Source: Candidatus Sulfopaludibacter sp. SbA3
GTDB taxonomy: Bacteria; Acidobacteriota; Terriglobia; Bryobacterales; Bryobacteraceae
DNA length: 22,094 nucleotides
Assembly (NCBI GenBank): GCA_945861255.1
Contig: CAMAUG010000021.1
Coordinates: forward strand, 1 to 22,094
Direction: 5' to 3'
Shown: in pieces, positions 1 to 8,123 of the stretch
How positions within the stretch are numbered: the first letter of the stretch is position 1
Layout of the letters: each line of letters begins with the position of its first letter
Made by a program: the position numbers and the translations under genes
Notes under the pieces: model-generated
Told to the model about the DNA's origin: nothing
The model's input: the letters and a program-made list of their open reading frames with translations, nothing else
The model's database searches: none

Positions 1-12
1 GCTTGAAATCGT

Positions 13-531
13 ATGCCGGCTCCGCATCAGCAAGAGGCGTCGATCTCCGTGGAAGAATATCTGTCGACGAGTTATCGTCCGGATTGCGACTACGTGGACG
101 GATACATCGAGGAGCGCAATTTGGGCGAATTCGATCACAGCAGCTTGCAAACCGCGGTCGCGGTTTATTTCGGTTCGCGACAGAAGGCGCTTGGCATCAC
201 GGTCGTCGTGGAACAGCGGGTGCAGGTTACGCCCACGCGGTTCCGTATACCCGATGTCTGTATCGTGCTGGGAAAGACGCGCGAGCAGATCTTCCGGACA
301 CCGCCATTCTTGTGCATCGAAATCCTCTCGCCGGAAGACCGCATGGCGCGGGTGGAAACCCGGATCTCCGATTACTTGTTAATGGGCGTCCACTACGTTT
401 GGCTGCTGGACCCATCCGCTCGGCGCGCCTATGTGGCCACGGCCGAAGCGGGCCTGCGCGAATCGAAAGAAACGGTATTGCGGACCGAAGATCCCGTGCT
501 GGAACTCCCGCTGGCTGAAGTTTTCGCTTGA
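13..531 (+). CDS. Uma2 family (DUF820) putative restriction-like endonuclease
   Basis: A 172-residue protein with the layout of the Uma2/DUF820 family, which has a PD-(D/E)XK nuclease fold. In order I see YVDGYIEE near residues 27-34, a His-Ser-Ser step near residue 42, RIPDVCIV near residues 77-84, PPFLCIEILSPED near residues 96-108, and YLLMGVHYVWLLDP near residues 120-133. The PDV and EILSP segments carry the presumed metal-binding acidic residues. The lysine usual after the EILSP strand seems to be Arg (RVETR). These proteins are abundant in Acidobacteria and cyanobacteria, are often linked to mobile DNA, and have no firmly known cellular role. Only 12 bases of upstream sequence are visible, so the start is likely but not proven by a ribosome site. 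It lies 70 bases upstream of hicB on the same strand. Confidence 0.85.
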   Translation: MPAPHQQEASISVEEYLSTSYRPDCDYVDGYIEERNLGEFDHSSLQTAVAVYFGSRQKALGITVVVEQRVQVTPTRFRIPDVCIVLGKTREQIFRTPPFLCIEILSPEDRMARVETRISDYLLMGVHYVWLLDPSARRAYVATAEAGLRESKETVLRTEDPVLELPLAEVFA

Positions 532-589
532 GTCCGCGCTGCTTGAGAAACCAGCGATAGGCGGTCAACTTCCGCTCCCGCTTCCCGGG

Positions 590-595
590 TAACAT
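590..595 (+). promoter_or_regulatory. Possible -10 element for hicBA
   Basis: TAACAT ends six bases before the hicB ATG at 602, where a leaderless or near-leaderless transcript would need its -10 box. The six bases between (GGAAGA) could equally act as a weak Shine-Dalgarno sequence placed very close to the start. I see no clear -35 box. Confidence 0.25.
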
Positions 596-601
596 GGAAG
601 A

Positions 602-808
602 ATGAAGCTCTTGGTGACATTGGAACGCGATGAGACGGGAATGATCGTCGCCGGCTGCCCGTCGATTCCGGGGTGCATCTCACAGGGTGAAACGGAAGCC
701 GAGGCTCTGGACAATATCAAAGAAGCTATTGCCGGCTGTTTGGAAGCGCGGGCGGCCAACAACATGCCGCTGACCGTCGACGTGCGAGAGGTCGAGGTTC
801 CAGTTTAA
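602..808 (+). CDS. hicB: HicB family antitoxin (short form)
   Basis: A 68-residue protein with the compact HicB antitoxin fold. It has an N-terminal strand (MKLLVTLERDE), the turn GMIVAGCPSIPGCISQGET typical of the family, and the helix EAEALDNIKEAIAGCLEA. HicB binds and neutralises the mRNA-cleaving toxin HicA. This short version ends after the partial RNase-H-like domain, with no visible C-terminal ribbon-helix-helix or helix-turn-helix domain, so DNA-binding autoregulation is not evident. The gene precedes hicA, the reverse of the order in E. coli, and its TAA stop overlaps the hicA ATG by one base (TAATG at 806-810), which indicates coupled translation. The partner toxin gene is frameshifted, so this antitoxin may now be an orphan. 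Confidence 0.88.
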   Translation: MKLLVTLERDETGMIVAGCPSIPGCISQGETEAEALDNIKEAIAGCLEARAANNMPLTVDVREVEVPV

Positions 809-1021
809 TGGCAGTGCTCCCCTCGGTTTCCGGGGATCGCGCGGTTCGCGCTCTTCAGAGGCTGGGTTGGCGCAAAGATCGCCAGCGAGGCAGCCACGTC
901 ATTCTTATCAAAACCGGCAAGCTTATCTGTTCCCCAGCATCGCGAACTGGCTCCAGGCACATTGCGGTCCTTGATTCGTGCGGCGGGTATCAGCGTCGAA
1001 GAGTTCCTCGCTTGGCTGTGA
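808..1021 (+). pseudogene. hicA: HicA-type mRNA interferase toxin gene, frameshifted
   Basis: The reading frame from ATG 808 gives a normal HicA N-terminus: LPSVSGDRAVRALQRLGW, then RQRGSHVILIKTGK, which includes the catalytic His in the GSHV motif. After about position 928 this frame turns into unrelated sequence and runs on to 1170. The next frame (+1), starting at 929, supplies the missing C-terminal half: VPQHRELAPGTLRSLIRAAG followed by ISVEEFLAWL, with a stop at 1019-1021. Joining the halves gives about 70 residues, the usual HicA length. The break falls at about 920-930 and corresponds to two bases lost or one gained. The toxin is therefore probably inactive, unless this is a sequencing error or is bypassed by frameshifting. 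Confidence 0.8.
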
Positions 1022-1040
1022 CTCTTGCATGCAGGAGTTA
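1019..1040. repeat. 22-bp dyad in the hicA/ppc convergent gap
   Basis: Bases 1021-1038 (ACTCTTGCATGCAGGAGT) read almost the same on the opposite strand. A single mismatched pair (T/G) breaks the symmetry, and a wobble pair plus one more pair extend it to 1019 and 1040. It starts in the hicA stop codon and lies 15 bases from the ppc stop at 1055. As RNA it gives about an 8-bp stem with a 6-base loop. It has no U tract, so a terminator role is only possible. Confidence 0.4.
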
Positions 1041-1054
1041 TCCGGCCAACGACT

Positions 1055-3829
1055 TTATCCCGTATTGTGCAGCCCGGCTGCGATGCCGTTCATGGTTGAG
1101 GCAAGGGCGCGGTCGATTTTGTCGTCGATGTGTCCATTGCGCTTCCGGCGCAGCAGTTCGACTTGAATGAGGCTGAGCGGGTCCACGTACGGGTTTCGCA
1201 GCTGAATGGATCGCGCCAGAACGGGACTGCGCTCCAGGAGCGCCGATGTACCCTTAAGCGAAAAAATGACACGTTTGGTGCGCTCGAATTCTTCAAGCAG
1301 CATGCCGTACACACGCGCGCGAATCCCCTCGTCACTCACGAGCGACGAATACAGCTCGGCAATGGACATGTCTGCCTTGGCCATGGCCAGCTCCACGTTA
1401 CTGACCAGATCCGCAAACAGAGGAAATTGCTTCAGCATTCGCTGTAGAAGCTCGAACTCCGTCTTGCCGCGATTCATGAAGCGCTCGATGGCATGGCCGA
1501 CGCCGAACCACGCCGGAACTGCATGACGGCTTTGCATCCAGCCAAAAACCCAGGGGATTGCCCTCAGATCTTCCACTTTGCGGCTGCCGCCACGGCGGCT
1601 GGGCCGCGATCCGATGTGGGCGTGTTCTAGTTCGTTGACCGGAGTGCCTTCCTCAAAATACCGCAGGACTTCGGGATCTTCGGCGATGCTGCGCCGGTAG
1701 ACGGAAAAGGCGTCCGCGGACATGGCTTCCATGCACTGAAGCACGACGTCTTCCGCCGGAGGCGAGTCCGAATGGGGGCGCAGGTATGCCTCCAGGCTTG
1801 CCGCGATCATCACCTCAAGGTTCCACTCGGCGAGCACCGGGTCGGAATATTTCCAGTTGAGGACCTCGCCTTGCTCGGTAATGCGGATGCTGCCGGAGAA
1901 ATCGCCCGGAGGCTGGGCCAGAATGGCGCGATGCGTGGGGCCACCACCACGGCCCACGGTTCCACCGCGTCCGTGGAACAAGCGCAACTTCAGATCGAAT
2001 TCGCGGGCGGCTTCATGCAATGCGTGGTGCGTTTTATACAGCTCCCAAGTGCTGGTGAGCATGCCCCCATCTTTGTTGGAGTCGGAATAACCCAGCATGA
2101 TCTCTTGCCACCCGTTCCAGGACTTGACCAGTTGTGAATACTCGGGATACGCCCACACCTTACGCATGATCTGAGGAGCACGCTTGAGCGCGCCAATGGA
2201 CTCAAACAGAGGTACCGGCATCAGGCCCGGATCTTCGCCGGACCCCGCGACACGGACTCCCGCCAGAGTGGCGATGCGGACGACGTCGAGAATGTCCTCT
2301 TCGCTTTCCGTTCCGCTGATGATGTGAGCGCGAATCACGCTGCCGCCGCGCAGCGCCTTCTGTTCCGCGACGGCGCGCATGGTATCCAGCAATTCATGCG
2401 ACGAATCCGTCAGGCCGCAAGCGAGCGCATCCGTGCTCCCCGAGCTCTTCTCCCGGATTTCAGCCAAGACGCCGGTATGCACGTTCCGGTGCTGGCGGAC
2501 ATCGAGCGTATGTAATTTGAAGCCGAAATGCCGCAATTTCAGCAAGAGCGGCTCGATAAGCGTATGCGCCAGCCGGGCGCCGCCGTTCTGCATGAGGCTT
2601 TCGCGAATCAGTTCCAGATCGTGCTCCAACTCGGCCGCGGACTGGTAAGCGGAGGGCGCTCCTAACCCGTCGCGTGCGGACTGCAAGCGGATGGATATGA
2701 GCAGAAGAAAACGCCTGTACCATTCGGTGGCGGATGTTCGCTGAAGTTCGGCCGCGGTTTCGGTGATGGATTGCTCGTAGGCATCCAGACGCTCTTTGAG
2801 ACTGGCCGAAGCGGGGATTTGGCGAACTGATACTCGCAAGCGGCGAACCAGAATGCCGACGGCCGCCAAATAGTGATCGAGCGCGGTCTGGCGCGCAAGG
2901 GCCAGCGCCTCGCGCGTGCGGGCGGCAGTGGCAAACGGATTGCCATCGCGGTCGCCGCCGATCCACGAGCCGAATCGCATACAGACCGGCAGGCGCGACG
3001 GCTCCAATTCGATTCCATACACGCGGCGAAACGAATCCACGATCTCGTCGTATACCTTGGGCAGCGTGTCAAAAAGGGCGAGTGGGTAATATTCCAATCC
3101 GAAGCGGATCTCATCGGACACCGTCGGGCGCTTGTTGCGAATGTCGTCGGTCTGCCACAGGCTGGTCACCTCGGCGAGGATGGCTTCCTGGCAGCGAGCG
3201 GCGCTGGCGTCAGACAGCGGCAACTCATCGAGCGCCTCCAGATGCTGAGCGATTGATGCCCGCTTGGTGAGAACTGCCCGGCGCGCGAACTCCGTGGGAT
3301 GTGCCGTAAACACAGGCTCCACGGAGATATGGCCGAGGGCCTCAAGCGCTGCTTCAGCGGGAATGCCCCAGGCTTTGAGCCGTAGCAGCGTTCCGTGAAA
3401 CGTGCCCGCGAGAGGTTTATGTTCGGCGTGCAATTGAGCCGCCCGCCGCCGGCGCTTGCGATGATTGGTTTCCGCAAGATTGCTGAGCTCAAAATATATG
3501 GAGAACGCCTTGGTGACACGATTGGCGGCTTCGGTATCGAGCGAGGCGACAATGGCTTTGGCTTCCTCGATCAGTGCGCCGCCACTTTCGCGATGTTCGA
3601 TGAGTTTCTTGCGCAACGCCTCAACGGTTTCGAAGAGTACCGGACCAGACTGCTCGATCAGTACTGTGCCGAGCAAAATTCCCAAGGAACGTATATCGCG
3701 CTTGAGAGGAAGCTCCTTGCGGCTGTCGTCTGTATCGGCGGTTAACTCGGCAAGGCGTTCCTGCTGATTGGGCGCCGACCATAATGGTCTTGAAGACACT
3801 TCCGTCTCGATCTGCTTGGGCTTCATCAC
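1055..3829 (-). CDS. ppc: Phosphoenolpyruvate carboxylase
   Basis: A 924-residue cytosolic enzyme that carboxylates phosphoenolpyruvate with bicarbonate to oxaloacetate, refilling the TCA cycle. The bacterial family is usually 880-950 residues, so this is full length. Landmarks in order are VFTAHPTE at 173-180 with the catalytic His177, GSWIGGDRDGNPF, LGYSDSNKDGG, FHGRGGTVGRGGGP at 618-631 (the flexible active-site loop), ITEQGEVL, SRPSRRGG, and the C-terminal AGLHNTG, close to the conserved xxNTG end. The first codon can be GTG at 3829 or the adjacent ATG at 3826; neither has a strong ribosome site. The gene stands alone, convergent with hicA across a 33-base gap, with about 360 bases of non-coding sequence upstream. 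Identification is secure. Confidence 0.98.
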   Translation of the reverse strand: MMKPKQIETEVSSRPLWSAPNQQERLAELTADTDDSRKELPLKRDIRSLGILLGTVLIEQSGPVLFETVEALRKKLIEHRESGGALIEEAKAIVASLDTEAANRVTKAFSIYFELSNLAETNHRKRRRRAAQLHAEHKPLAGTFHGTLLRLKAWGIPAEAALEALGHISVEPVFTAHPTEFARRAVLTKRASIAQHLEALDELPLSDASAARCQEAILAEVTSLWQTDDIRNKRPTVSDEIRFGLEYYPLALFDTLPKVYDEIVDSFRRVYGIELEPSRLPVCMRFGSWIGGDRDGNPFATAARTREALALARQTALDHYLAAVGILVRRLRVSVRQIPASASLKERLDAYEQSITETAAELQRTSATEWYRRFLLLISIRLQSARDGLGAPSAYQSAAELEHDLELIRESLMQNGGARLAHTLIEPLLLKLRHFGFKLHTLDVRQHRNVHTGVLAEIREKSSGSTDALACGLTDSSHELLDTMRAVAEQKALRGGSVIRAHIISGTESEEDILDVVRIATLAGVRVAGSGEDPGLMPVPLFESIGALKRAPQIMRKVWAYPEYSQLVKSWNGWQEIMLGYSDSNKDGGMLTSTWELYKTHHALHEAAREFDLKLRLFHGRGGTVGRGGGPTHRAILAQPPGDFSGSIRITEQGEVLNWKYSDPVLAEWNLEVMIAASLEAYLRPHSDSPPAEDVVLQCMEAMSADAFSVYRRSIAEDPEVLRYFEEGTPVNELEHAHIGSRPSRRGGSRKVEDLRAIPWVFGWMQSRHAVPAWFGVGHAIERFMNRGKTEFELLQRMLKQFPLFADLVSNVELAMAKADMSIAELYSSLVSDEGIRARVYGMLLEEFERTKRVIFSLKGTSALLERSPVLARSIQLRNPYVDPLSLIQVELLRRKRNGHIDDKIDRALASTMNGIAAGLHNTG

Positions 3830-4193
3830 CTGGCGATGCTCTCACTCCGCGCGGAAGCCGAGGAGCAAACTACGCGGGACGTTTGCTTCCCACGGATAAC
3901 CGGAGTTGATGAAGGCCATGCCGTTGTTCCGGCGCGGAAGAACTGCTCGTGGGGCCCGAGTTTTGTGCCGGCAGACATCGGCATGTGGCTGGATCGGTCG
4001 TGGGTGACGGCGTATCCGTACACTACTTTCTCATGTTCGGGGGTTGGGCGTAGGGCCGACGCGCCAAAAAAAGTCCAACTTCCGGGTGGCCAACAAAGGC
4101 GAATATTTCAGGTAGAAGGTTCGGCGACCAAGGCGCGGTGGTAAAATGATTCGTCCGGTTCACGATCTTTGAGTGGTACCTGGGAGGGTTTGT
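3830..4193. other. Gene-poor stretch, possibly with decayed coding sequence
   Basis: No convincing gene in 364 bases. The longest plus-strand frame (3836-4144) is unlike anything I recognise and lacks a ribosome site. On the minus strand, one frame over about 4030-3925 reads YGYAVTHDRSSHMPMSAG and the neighbouring frame over about 3924-3838 reads NNGMAFINSGYPWEANVP. Both look protein-like and would join through one frameshift near 3920-3928, ending at a TGA at 3838-3840. This may be the end of an old gene, but I cannot name it. Promoters for ppc (-) and for the 4194 gene (+) should also lie here; I see no clear -35/-10 pair. Confidence 0.3.
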
Positions 4194-4664
4194 ATGAGCT
4201 TGGCGAAAATGTCCGCGCTTGTCCTGGTGGCGGCGACGACGACGATGATGACGGCACAGGAGACCGGTATTCAAGTCCGAGCGGTCCGGGTCCTGGCAAA
4301 CGATCCCGAGTCGCTTGCGGTTTTCTACGAGAAGGCGTTCGGCATGTCCGAAATTCGCCGTCCGGTGAACTCGCCGACGGTTAAAGAGATCGTCGTCAAC
4401 TCCGGGTCGACCGTGGAGCTGGCCAAGAAGGCCACCGGCGCACCGATCGTAATCTTGACGCGTCCGAAGGATGCTCCCTCTGGCGCGATTGCGTCGCTCA
4501 TTCTTCAGGTGCCCGATATGAACAGAGCGATTGAGTTCGTGACGCGCAACGGCGGCACTCTGTTCCGTGCTCCGAAGGCGTCTTCTTCGGGCAACGGAAA
4601 CACATTCGCTTTCGTCAAGGATCCGGACGGCAATCAGATCGAGCTGCTCATGTCGCCGAAATAG
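4194..4664 (+). CDS. Exported VOC (glyoxalase/bleomycin-resistance-like) domain protein
   Basis: A 156-residue protein. The ATG at 4194 is chosen over the GTG at 4173 because GGGAGGG at 4182-4188 sits five bases before it, and because it gives a clean signal peptide (MSLAKMSALVLVAATTTMMT-AQ). The rest is one vicinal-oxygen-chelate module: VRVLANDPESLAVFYEKAFGM near residues 31-51, a central half ending near LILQVPDMNRAIEF, and a closing strand FVKDPDGNQIELL near residues 140-152. The late Glu in QIELL is the usual metal ligand, but the first strand has no His, so metal binding may be incomplete. VOC proteins include glyoxalase I, dioxygenases and antibiotic-binding proteins; substrate cannot be assigned. 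Export to the periplasm is unusual for this fold. Confidence 0.85.
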   Translation: MSLAKMSALVLVAATTTMMTAQETGIQVRAVRVLANDPESLAVFYEKAFGMSEIRRPVNSPTVKEIVVNSGSTVELAKKATGAPIVILTRPKDAPSGAIASLILQVPDMNRAIEFVTRNGGTLFRAPKASSSGNGNTFAFVKDPDGNQIELLMSPK

Positions 4665-4708
4665 CTTCGAAGCCCGCAACGGAGCACGCATCGCAAGTGG
4701 GACCATTA

Positions 4709-4736
4709 CCGTAGCGGTACTCGCTGCCGTAGCGGT
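4709..4736 (+). repeat. Short direct repeat (10 bp, 18-bp period)
   Basis: CCGTAGCGGT occurs at 4709-4718 and again at 4727-4736, 18 bases apart, in the gap between the VOC gene and the ABC ATPase gene. The spacing of under two helical turns could suit a bound protein, but two copies in GC-rich DNA may be chance. Nothing else in this 195-base gap is recognisable. Confidence 0.25.
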
Positions 4737-4859
4737 GCACGCGGCGCTTCGTCTGCCGCCCTTGCCGGTGAGCGCGGTCGTCGTCATGCCAGCGACCGGG
4801 GTTTTTCATATCCTGTTCAACTTCCGTCCCCGCGTCCCGATAAGATGGAAGAAGAGGTT

Positions 4860-5633
4860 ATGTCCGTCTCCACAGACCCGAGTTCCGGACCCGCCATCCG
4901 CGTGGAGGGGTTGACCAAGACCTACCGTTCCGGCGGCGGCGAGCTGGTGGTGTTCGCGGGACTGAACCTGGAAGTGGAGCGCGGGGAGAAGCTGGCGCTG
5001 ATCGGTGAATCGGGCGCCGGGAAAAGCACGCTGCTGCACTTGTTGGGTGGTCTGGACAGGCCTACGGAGGGTGCGATATACTTCGGGCAGAATGACATTT
5101 GTAAGCTCCCGGCTAATCAGCTCGCCGATTTCCGCAACCGGGAACTGGGTTTTGTCTGGCAAATTCACTCCCTGCTCGCGGAATTCACGGCAGTCGAGAA
5201 CGTGATGATGCCGCTCCTGATACGAGGCCAGAGCCGTGAACAGGCCGAGCCGGTATCAATGGCGAGACTTGAAGAGGTTGGCTTGCGCAGCCGTGCCTCC
5301 CACCGCGCCGGGGAACTTTCAGGCGGAGAACAACAAAGAGTGGTTCTGGCGCGGGCGCTGGTGGGCAATCCCAGCGTGCTGCTGGCCGACGAACCCACTG
5401 GGAATCTGGATCATAAGACGGGCGAAATGATCATGGGCCTGCTTGACGATCTGCACCGTTCGCGGCAGTTAACTTCCATCCACGTTACCCATAACACGAG
5501 TTTCGCGCGCCGGGCCGGGCGGGTGGTCGCGCTGGAACAGGGAAAATTGGTTACCGCGACGCTCCCCCCGGCGTCTTTACTTAGTAGAGAGTTGGTAGAA
5601 GATTCATCAGCAGAGGGTCGCCATCATGTTTGA
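4860..5633 (+). CDS. ABC transporter ATP-binding protein, LolD/MacB-like
   Basis: A 257-residue ATPase of the LolD/MacB/FtsE class, whose members drive lipoprotein release or mechanotransmission rather than ordinary import. It has Walker A GESGAGKS at 49-56, the Q-loop in FVWQIHSLLAEFTAVENVMM near 98-116 (a LolD-like stretch), the signature LSGGEQQ at 153-159, Walker B VLLADEP at 173-179 followed by TGNLD, and the H-loop His211. ATG 4860 is preferred over ATG 4845: the second is preceded by GAAGAGG, though only two bases away, and the first has no ribosome site. No permease gene is adjacent. Its end overlaps clpC by 8 bases, so it is probably co-transcribed and co-translated with it. The transported substrate is unknown. 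Confidence 0.93.
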   Translation: MSVSTDPSSGPAIRVEGLTKTYRSGGGELVVFAGLNLEVERGEKLALIGESGAGKSTLLHLLGGLDRPTEGAIYFGQNDICKLPANQLADFRNRELGFVWQIHSLLAEFTAVENVMMPLLIRGQSREQAEPVSMARLEEVGLRSRASHRAGELSGGEQQRVVLARALVGNPSVLLADEPTGNLDHKTGEMIMGLLDDLHRSRQLTSIHVTHNTSFARRAGRVVALEQGKLVTATLPPASLLSRELVEDSSAEGRHHV

Positions 5634-8115
5634 ACGATATACCGAGAAAGCTCGCCGGGTGATTTTCTTCGCGCGCTATGAGGCCAGCCAGTTCGGCAGC
5701 CCATGCATTGAGACGGAACATCTGCTGCTGGGGCTGTTGCGGGAAGACAAGCAGCTGGCGAACCGGTTCCTACGCTCCAGCGCGTCGGTGGAATCCATCC
5801 GCAAGCAGATCGAATCCCACGCCACCATGCGTGAAAAGGTTTCGACGTCCGTCGATTTGCCGTTGAGCCATGAATGCAAGCGCGTGCTGGCCTATGGCGC
5901 CGAAGAAGCCGAGCGGCTGAATCACAAGCACATTGGAACCGAACACCTGTTGTTGGGCCTGTTGCGCGAGGAAAAATGCTTCGCGGCCGATATTCTGCAT
6001 GAGCGCGGTCTGCGGCTGAACCAGATTCGCGAGGAGATTCAACGTTCCAGTTCGGAGCGCGCCTCCGCCAACCGCCCCAAGGAAAGCTCGCTGCTGGCCG
6101 AGTTCAGCCGGGACCTGACGCAAGCCGCCATGGATGGTTTACTGGACCCGCTGATCGGGCGCGACGCGGAACTGGACCGCGTGATCCAGATTCTGTGCCG
6201 CCGCACAAAGAACAACCCGGTGCTGATCGGCGAACCCGGCGTCGGCAAGACCGCCATTGTCGAAGGACTGGCGCAGAAAGTGGCCGACGGCGACGTGCCT
6301 TCGTTCCTGGCCGACAAGCGCATCATGGCGCTGGATCTGTCCTTGATCGTGGCGGGCACCAAGTATCGCGGGCAGTTTGAAGAGCGACTGAAGACCATCA
6401 TGAAAGAACTGATGGACAATCAGAACGCCATCATCTTCATCGACGAGCTGCACACGCTAGTGGGCGCGGGATCGGCGGAAGGATCGCTGGACGCGGCGAA
6501 TATCCTGAAGCCGGCATTGTCGCGCGGCGAGATTCAGTGCATCGGCGCCACCACGCCGGCCGAATACCGCAAGTCCATCGAGCGGGACCGTTCGCTGGAG
6601 CGCCGCTTCCAGGCCGTGAAGGTGCCGCCGCCCAACGAAGCCGACGCCACGCGCATTCTGTTCGGCATCAAGGAGCGCTACGAGAAATTCCACGCGGTGG
6701 CGTATACGGACGATGCACTGGAGAACGCCGTGCACACCTCCGTGCGCTTCATTCCGGACCGGTTTCTTCCGGACAAGGCCATCGATCTGATCGACGAAGC
6801 GGGCGCACGCGTGAAGCTGCGGCAGACCACGCTGCCAGGCGAAGTTTCCGACATCCAGAAGCGCATCAAATTTATTGTGCACCGCATGGAGAACGCCATC
6901 GCGAATCACGAATTCGAGAAGGCTCGCTTCTATTCCGACGAAGAGCGCAAGGAACGCGACAACCTGCGCATGCTGCGCGACAAGTACAATCTGGACGACA
7001 CTTCCACCGGCATTGTCACCAAAGACGATATTGAAGACGTGGTGGCGCGTTGGACCGGTGTGCCGATGACGGCCATCCGCGAAGAGGAAGTCAGCAAACT
7101 GCTGCGCATCGAAGAAGAGCTGCACAAGCGCATCATCAGCCAGGAAAAGGCCATCTCAGCGTTGGCGCGGGCCATCCGCCGTTCGCGCGCGGGATTAAAA
7201 TCCCCGAAGCGGCCCTCGGGTTCCTTCCTGTTCCTGGGACCCACCGGCGTGGGCAAAACCGAAGTGGCGCGGGCGCTGGCGGAGTTCCTGTTCGGCAGCG
7301 AAAAATCGCTGATCCGCTTCGATATGTCGGAGTTCATGGAAAAGCACTCGGTGTCGAAGCTGATCGGTTCGCCTCCCGGTTACGTGGGCTACGAAGAGGG
7401 CGGCCAGTTGACGGAACGCGTCAAGCGCGCCCCATATTCGGTGATCCTGCTGGACGAAATCGAAAAGGCGCATCCGGATGTGTACAACATCCTGCTGCAG
7501 GTGTTTGAAGACGGCCAGTTGACCGACGGACTGGGCAACACGGTGGACTTCAAGAACACCATCATCATCATGACTTCGAACCTGGGCGCGCGGTTCCTGG
7601 ACAAGAAGAGCCCCATCGGCTTTTCCGGCGCCATCGGCGGCATGGCGGCCAAGGTGGAAGACCAGGTGATGGCGGAGGTCAAGAAGGCCTTCAATCCCGA
7701 ATTCCTGAACCGCCTGGATGAAACCATTCTTTTCACGTCGCTCAGCGATGAGGATTTGATCAAGATCGTCCATCTGCTGACGGCTCAGTTGAACACCAAT
7801 CTGGCGTCCAAGAAGATCCGCATCCGCCTGAACGATGATGCGGCGAAGTACATTCTGGACAAGACCCTGGTGGACCGCAGCTATGGCGCGCGGCCTTTGC
7901 GGCGCGCGATTCAGAAGTACATTGAGGACCCCTTGAGCGAAGCGCTCATTCAAGGCGTGCTGGTACACCCGGCCGAATTTGAAGTGTATATGGGCGAGGG
8001 CGGCATATTTTGCCGGCAGCTCATGGAGCAGCCGGTGGCCGTCGCGGGCGAAGACGGCACCACTGCGGTGGCCGAAGCGCCGCCGCCGGGCATCGCGCTC
8101 TACACGTTCGACTAA
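5626..8115 (+). CDS. clpC: ATP-dependent Clp protease ATP-binding subunit ClpC
   Basis: An 829-residue HSP100 unfoldase that feeds substrates to the ClpP peptidase. It has two Clp_N repeats (about residues 5-65 and 80-140, each with TEHLLLGLLRE), the first AAA+ module with Walker A GEPGVGKT (202-209) and Walker B IIFIDE (269-274), and a middle region with a UVR-type helix pair (about 408-455) that marks ClpC rather than ClpB. The second AAA+ module has Walker A GPTGVGKT (538-545) and Walker B ILLDE (607-611). An IGF tripeptide at 664-666 is the ClpP-docking loop. The C-terminus carries a short acidic, proline-rich tail (PVAVAGEDGTTAVAEAPPPG). The start at 5626 has AGAGGG eight bases upstream and lies inside the preceding ABC gene. 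Identification is secure. Confidence 0.97.
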   Translation: MFERYTEKARRVIFFARYEASQFGSPCIETEHLLLGLLREDKQLANRFLRSSASVESIRKQIESHATMREKVSTSVDLPLSHECKRVLAYGAEEAERLNHKHIGTEHLLLGLLREEKCFAADILHERGLRLNQIREEIQRSSSERASANRPKESSLLAEFSRDLTQAAMDGLLDPLIGRDAELDRVIQILCRRTKNNPVLIGEPGVGKTAIVEGLAQKVADGDVPSFLADKRIMALDLSLIVAGTKYRGQFEERLKTIMKELMDNQNAIIFIDELHTLVGAGSAEGSLDAANILKPALSRGEIQCIGATTPAEYRKSIERDRSLERRFQAVKVPPPNEADATRILFGIKERYEKFHAVAYTDDALENAVHTSVRFIPDRFLPDKAIDLIDEAGARVKLRQTTLPGEVSDIQKRIKFIVHRMENAIANHEFEKARFYSDEERKERDNLRMLRDKYNLDDTSTGIVTKDDIEDVVARWTGVPMTAIREEEVSKLLRIEEELHKRIISQEKAISALARAIRRSRAGLKSPKRPSGSFLFLGPTGVGKTEVARALAEFLFGSEKSLIRFDMSEFMEKHSVSKLIGSPPGYVGYEEGGQLTERVKRAPYSVILLDEIEKAHPDVYNILLQVFEDGQLTDGLGNTVDFKNTIIIMTSNLGARFLDKKSPIGFSGAIGGMAAKVEDQVMAEVKKAFNPEFLNRLDETILFTSLSDEDLIKIVHLLTAQLNTNLASKKIRIRLNDDAAKYILDKTLVDRSYGARPLRRAIQKYIEDPLSEALIQGVLVHPAEFEVYMGEGGIFCRQLMEQPVAVAGEDGTTAVAEAPPPGIALYTFD

Positions 8116-8121
8116 AAGGAG
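8116..8121 (+). promoter_or_regulatory. Ribosome binding site for the M50 protease gene
   Basis: AAGGAG follows directly after the clpC stop at 8113-8115. At the normal 8-base distance the in-frame codon is ACG (8130), not ATG. The nearer CTG at 8124 is only two bases away. This site decides that translation starts just after clpC rather than at the distant in-frame ATG 8010 inside clpC. Confidence 0.6.
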
Positions 8122-8123
8122 CT

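Noticed and set aside
4215..4255. GAC/GAT triplet run suggesting a microsatellite
   Set aside because: It is coding sequence for the Ala/Thr/Met-rich end of the VOC signal peptide, and the repeat is short and imperfect.
4023..4787. Long open minus-strand frame (254 codons) opposite the VOC gene
   Set aside because: It is Arg/His-rich, has no family likeness and no ribosome site, and covers a clear VOC gene on the plus strand. It is an antisense shadow in GC-rich DNA.
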